From NCBI RefSeq assembly GCF_001270495.1, contig NZ_LGUR01000106.1:146731-210730 (forward strand): 64,000 nucleotides of DNA, read 5' to 3'. The DNA comes from Streptomyces viridochromogenes (lineage in GTDB: Bacteria; Actinomycetota; Actinomycetes; Streptomycetales; Streptomycetaceae). The notes beneath the pieces are model-generated. The model did no database searches. It worked only from the letters and a program-made list of their open reading frames with translations, and was not told where the DNA came from. Both the position numbers and the translations under genes were made by a program. Position 1 is the stretch's first letter; every line of letters begins with the position of its first letter. Of this stretch, positions 63,774-64,000 are shown in pieces.

Positions 63774-64000
63774 ATGAGCGGACTGCGCGTCATACCGACC
63801 TGGCGGCACGGCCAGGAACGGCTCTACGTCTGCGCCGCGGACGGGCGGAACATCGCCTGGTACGACCGTGAGGCGGCCAGGATCAACCTGCTCTCCGACG
63901 ACCGCAGAGAGGATGTGCTGGAGGCCCTCGGCCCCTTCGTCACCGGCCCGGTGACCGTGGCCCCGCCCGAGGCACTGCACGAGACCTTGGAAGCCGCCAC
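63774..64000 (+). CDS. NERD/nuclease-related protein, N-terminal part (3' end outside the window)
   Basis: The first ~75 residues, GLRVIPTWRHGQERLYVCAADGRNIAWYDREAARINLLSDD, match the start of streptomycete proteins with a downstream nuclease-related domain. The domain itself lies beyond the window, so the call is tentative. Confidence 0.55.
   Translation, partial: MSGLRVIPTWRHGQERLYVCAADGRNIAWYDREAARINLLSDDRREDVLEALGPFVTGPVTVAPPEALHETLEAA

Overview
The window is high-GC chromosomal DNA from a Streptomyces-like actinomycete. This rests on GC-rich third codon positions, frequent GTG and TTG starts, a nickel superoxide dismutase with its maturation protease, a conservon, a fused Kgd-type 2-oxoglutarate enzyme, an SFR/PBP2 pair and many ECF sigma factors. 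From memory, the order sodN, glutamate ABC transporter, malic enzyme, kgd, two-component system, lon, conservon, PBP2/FtsW-like pair follows the Streptomyces coelicolor core chromosome, so most of the window is conserved housekeeping DNA.

Layout. 1-9.8 kb: the tail of an ECF42-type sigma factor, small enzymes, a phosphate transporter behind a 14-bp tandem array, a membrane glycosyltransferase with an apparent frameshift, a VanX-type dipeptidase, a SigX5-type sigma factor, and sodN/sodX. 9.9-20.4 kb: a SigE-family sigma factor with a membrane-anchored partner, a glutamate-type ABC transporter, malic enzyme, an MDR reductase, an HTH/Clp-N pair behind twin palindromes, and a PadR/DUF4097 operon. 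21.8-32.9 kb: the most unusual locus, a seven-gene accessory island. 33.2-47 kb: kgd, a sensor kinase/response regulator pair, a spermidine synthase-like protein, rhomboid, GNAT, lon, a GH25 lysozyme, MarR and a PP2C-like protein. 47.2-52.9 kb: a complete conservon (cvnABCD) followed by a styrene/indole monooxygenase-type flavoprotein. 53-58 kb: an NlpC/P60 hydrolase, TetR, two divergent di-iron proteins, and a DUF3291 pseudogene broken by a hairpin element and a nonsense codon. 58-64 kb: PBP2 and an FtsW/RodA-like protein, a sensor kinase with a lipoprotein but no response regulator, a dual-specificity-type phosphatase, and the start of a probable NERD-domain gene.

The island combines two things known from bacterial conflict and signalling systems. 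One is a trypsin-VMAP / MoxR ATPase / vWA-like module with a small trypsin-co-occurring protein. The other is a radical-SAM RiPP cassette of the Fxs type: a 50-residue precursor (28504-28656), a SPASM maturase, and a TIR-like/NB-ARC/TPR protein. The precursor ends in Tyr-x-Asp-x-x-COOH rather than Phe-x-Ser-x-x-COOH, which predicts an unusual cyclophane. ATGA or GTGA overlaps tie the genes together. The natural reading is that a modified peptide, a protease and two NTPase switches form one regulated effector system, but this is inference.
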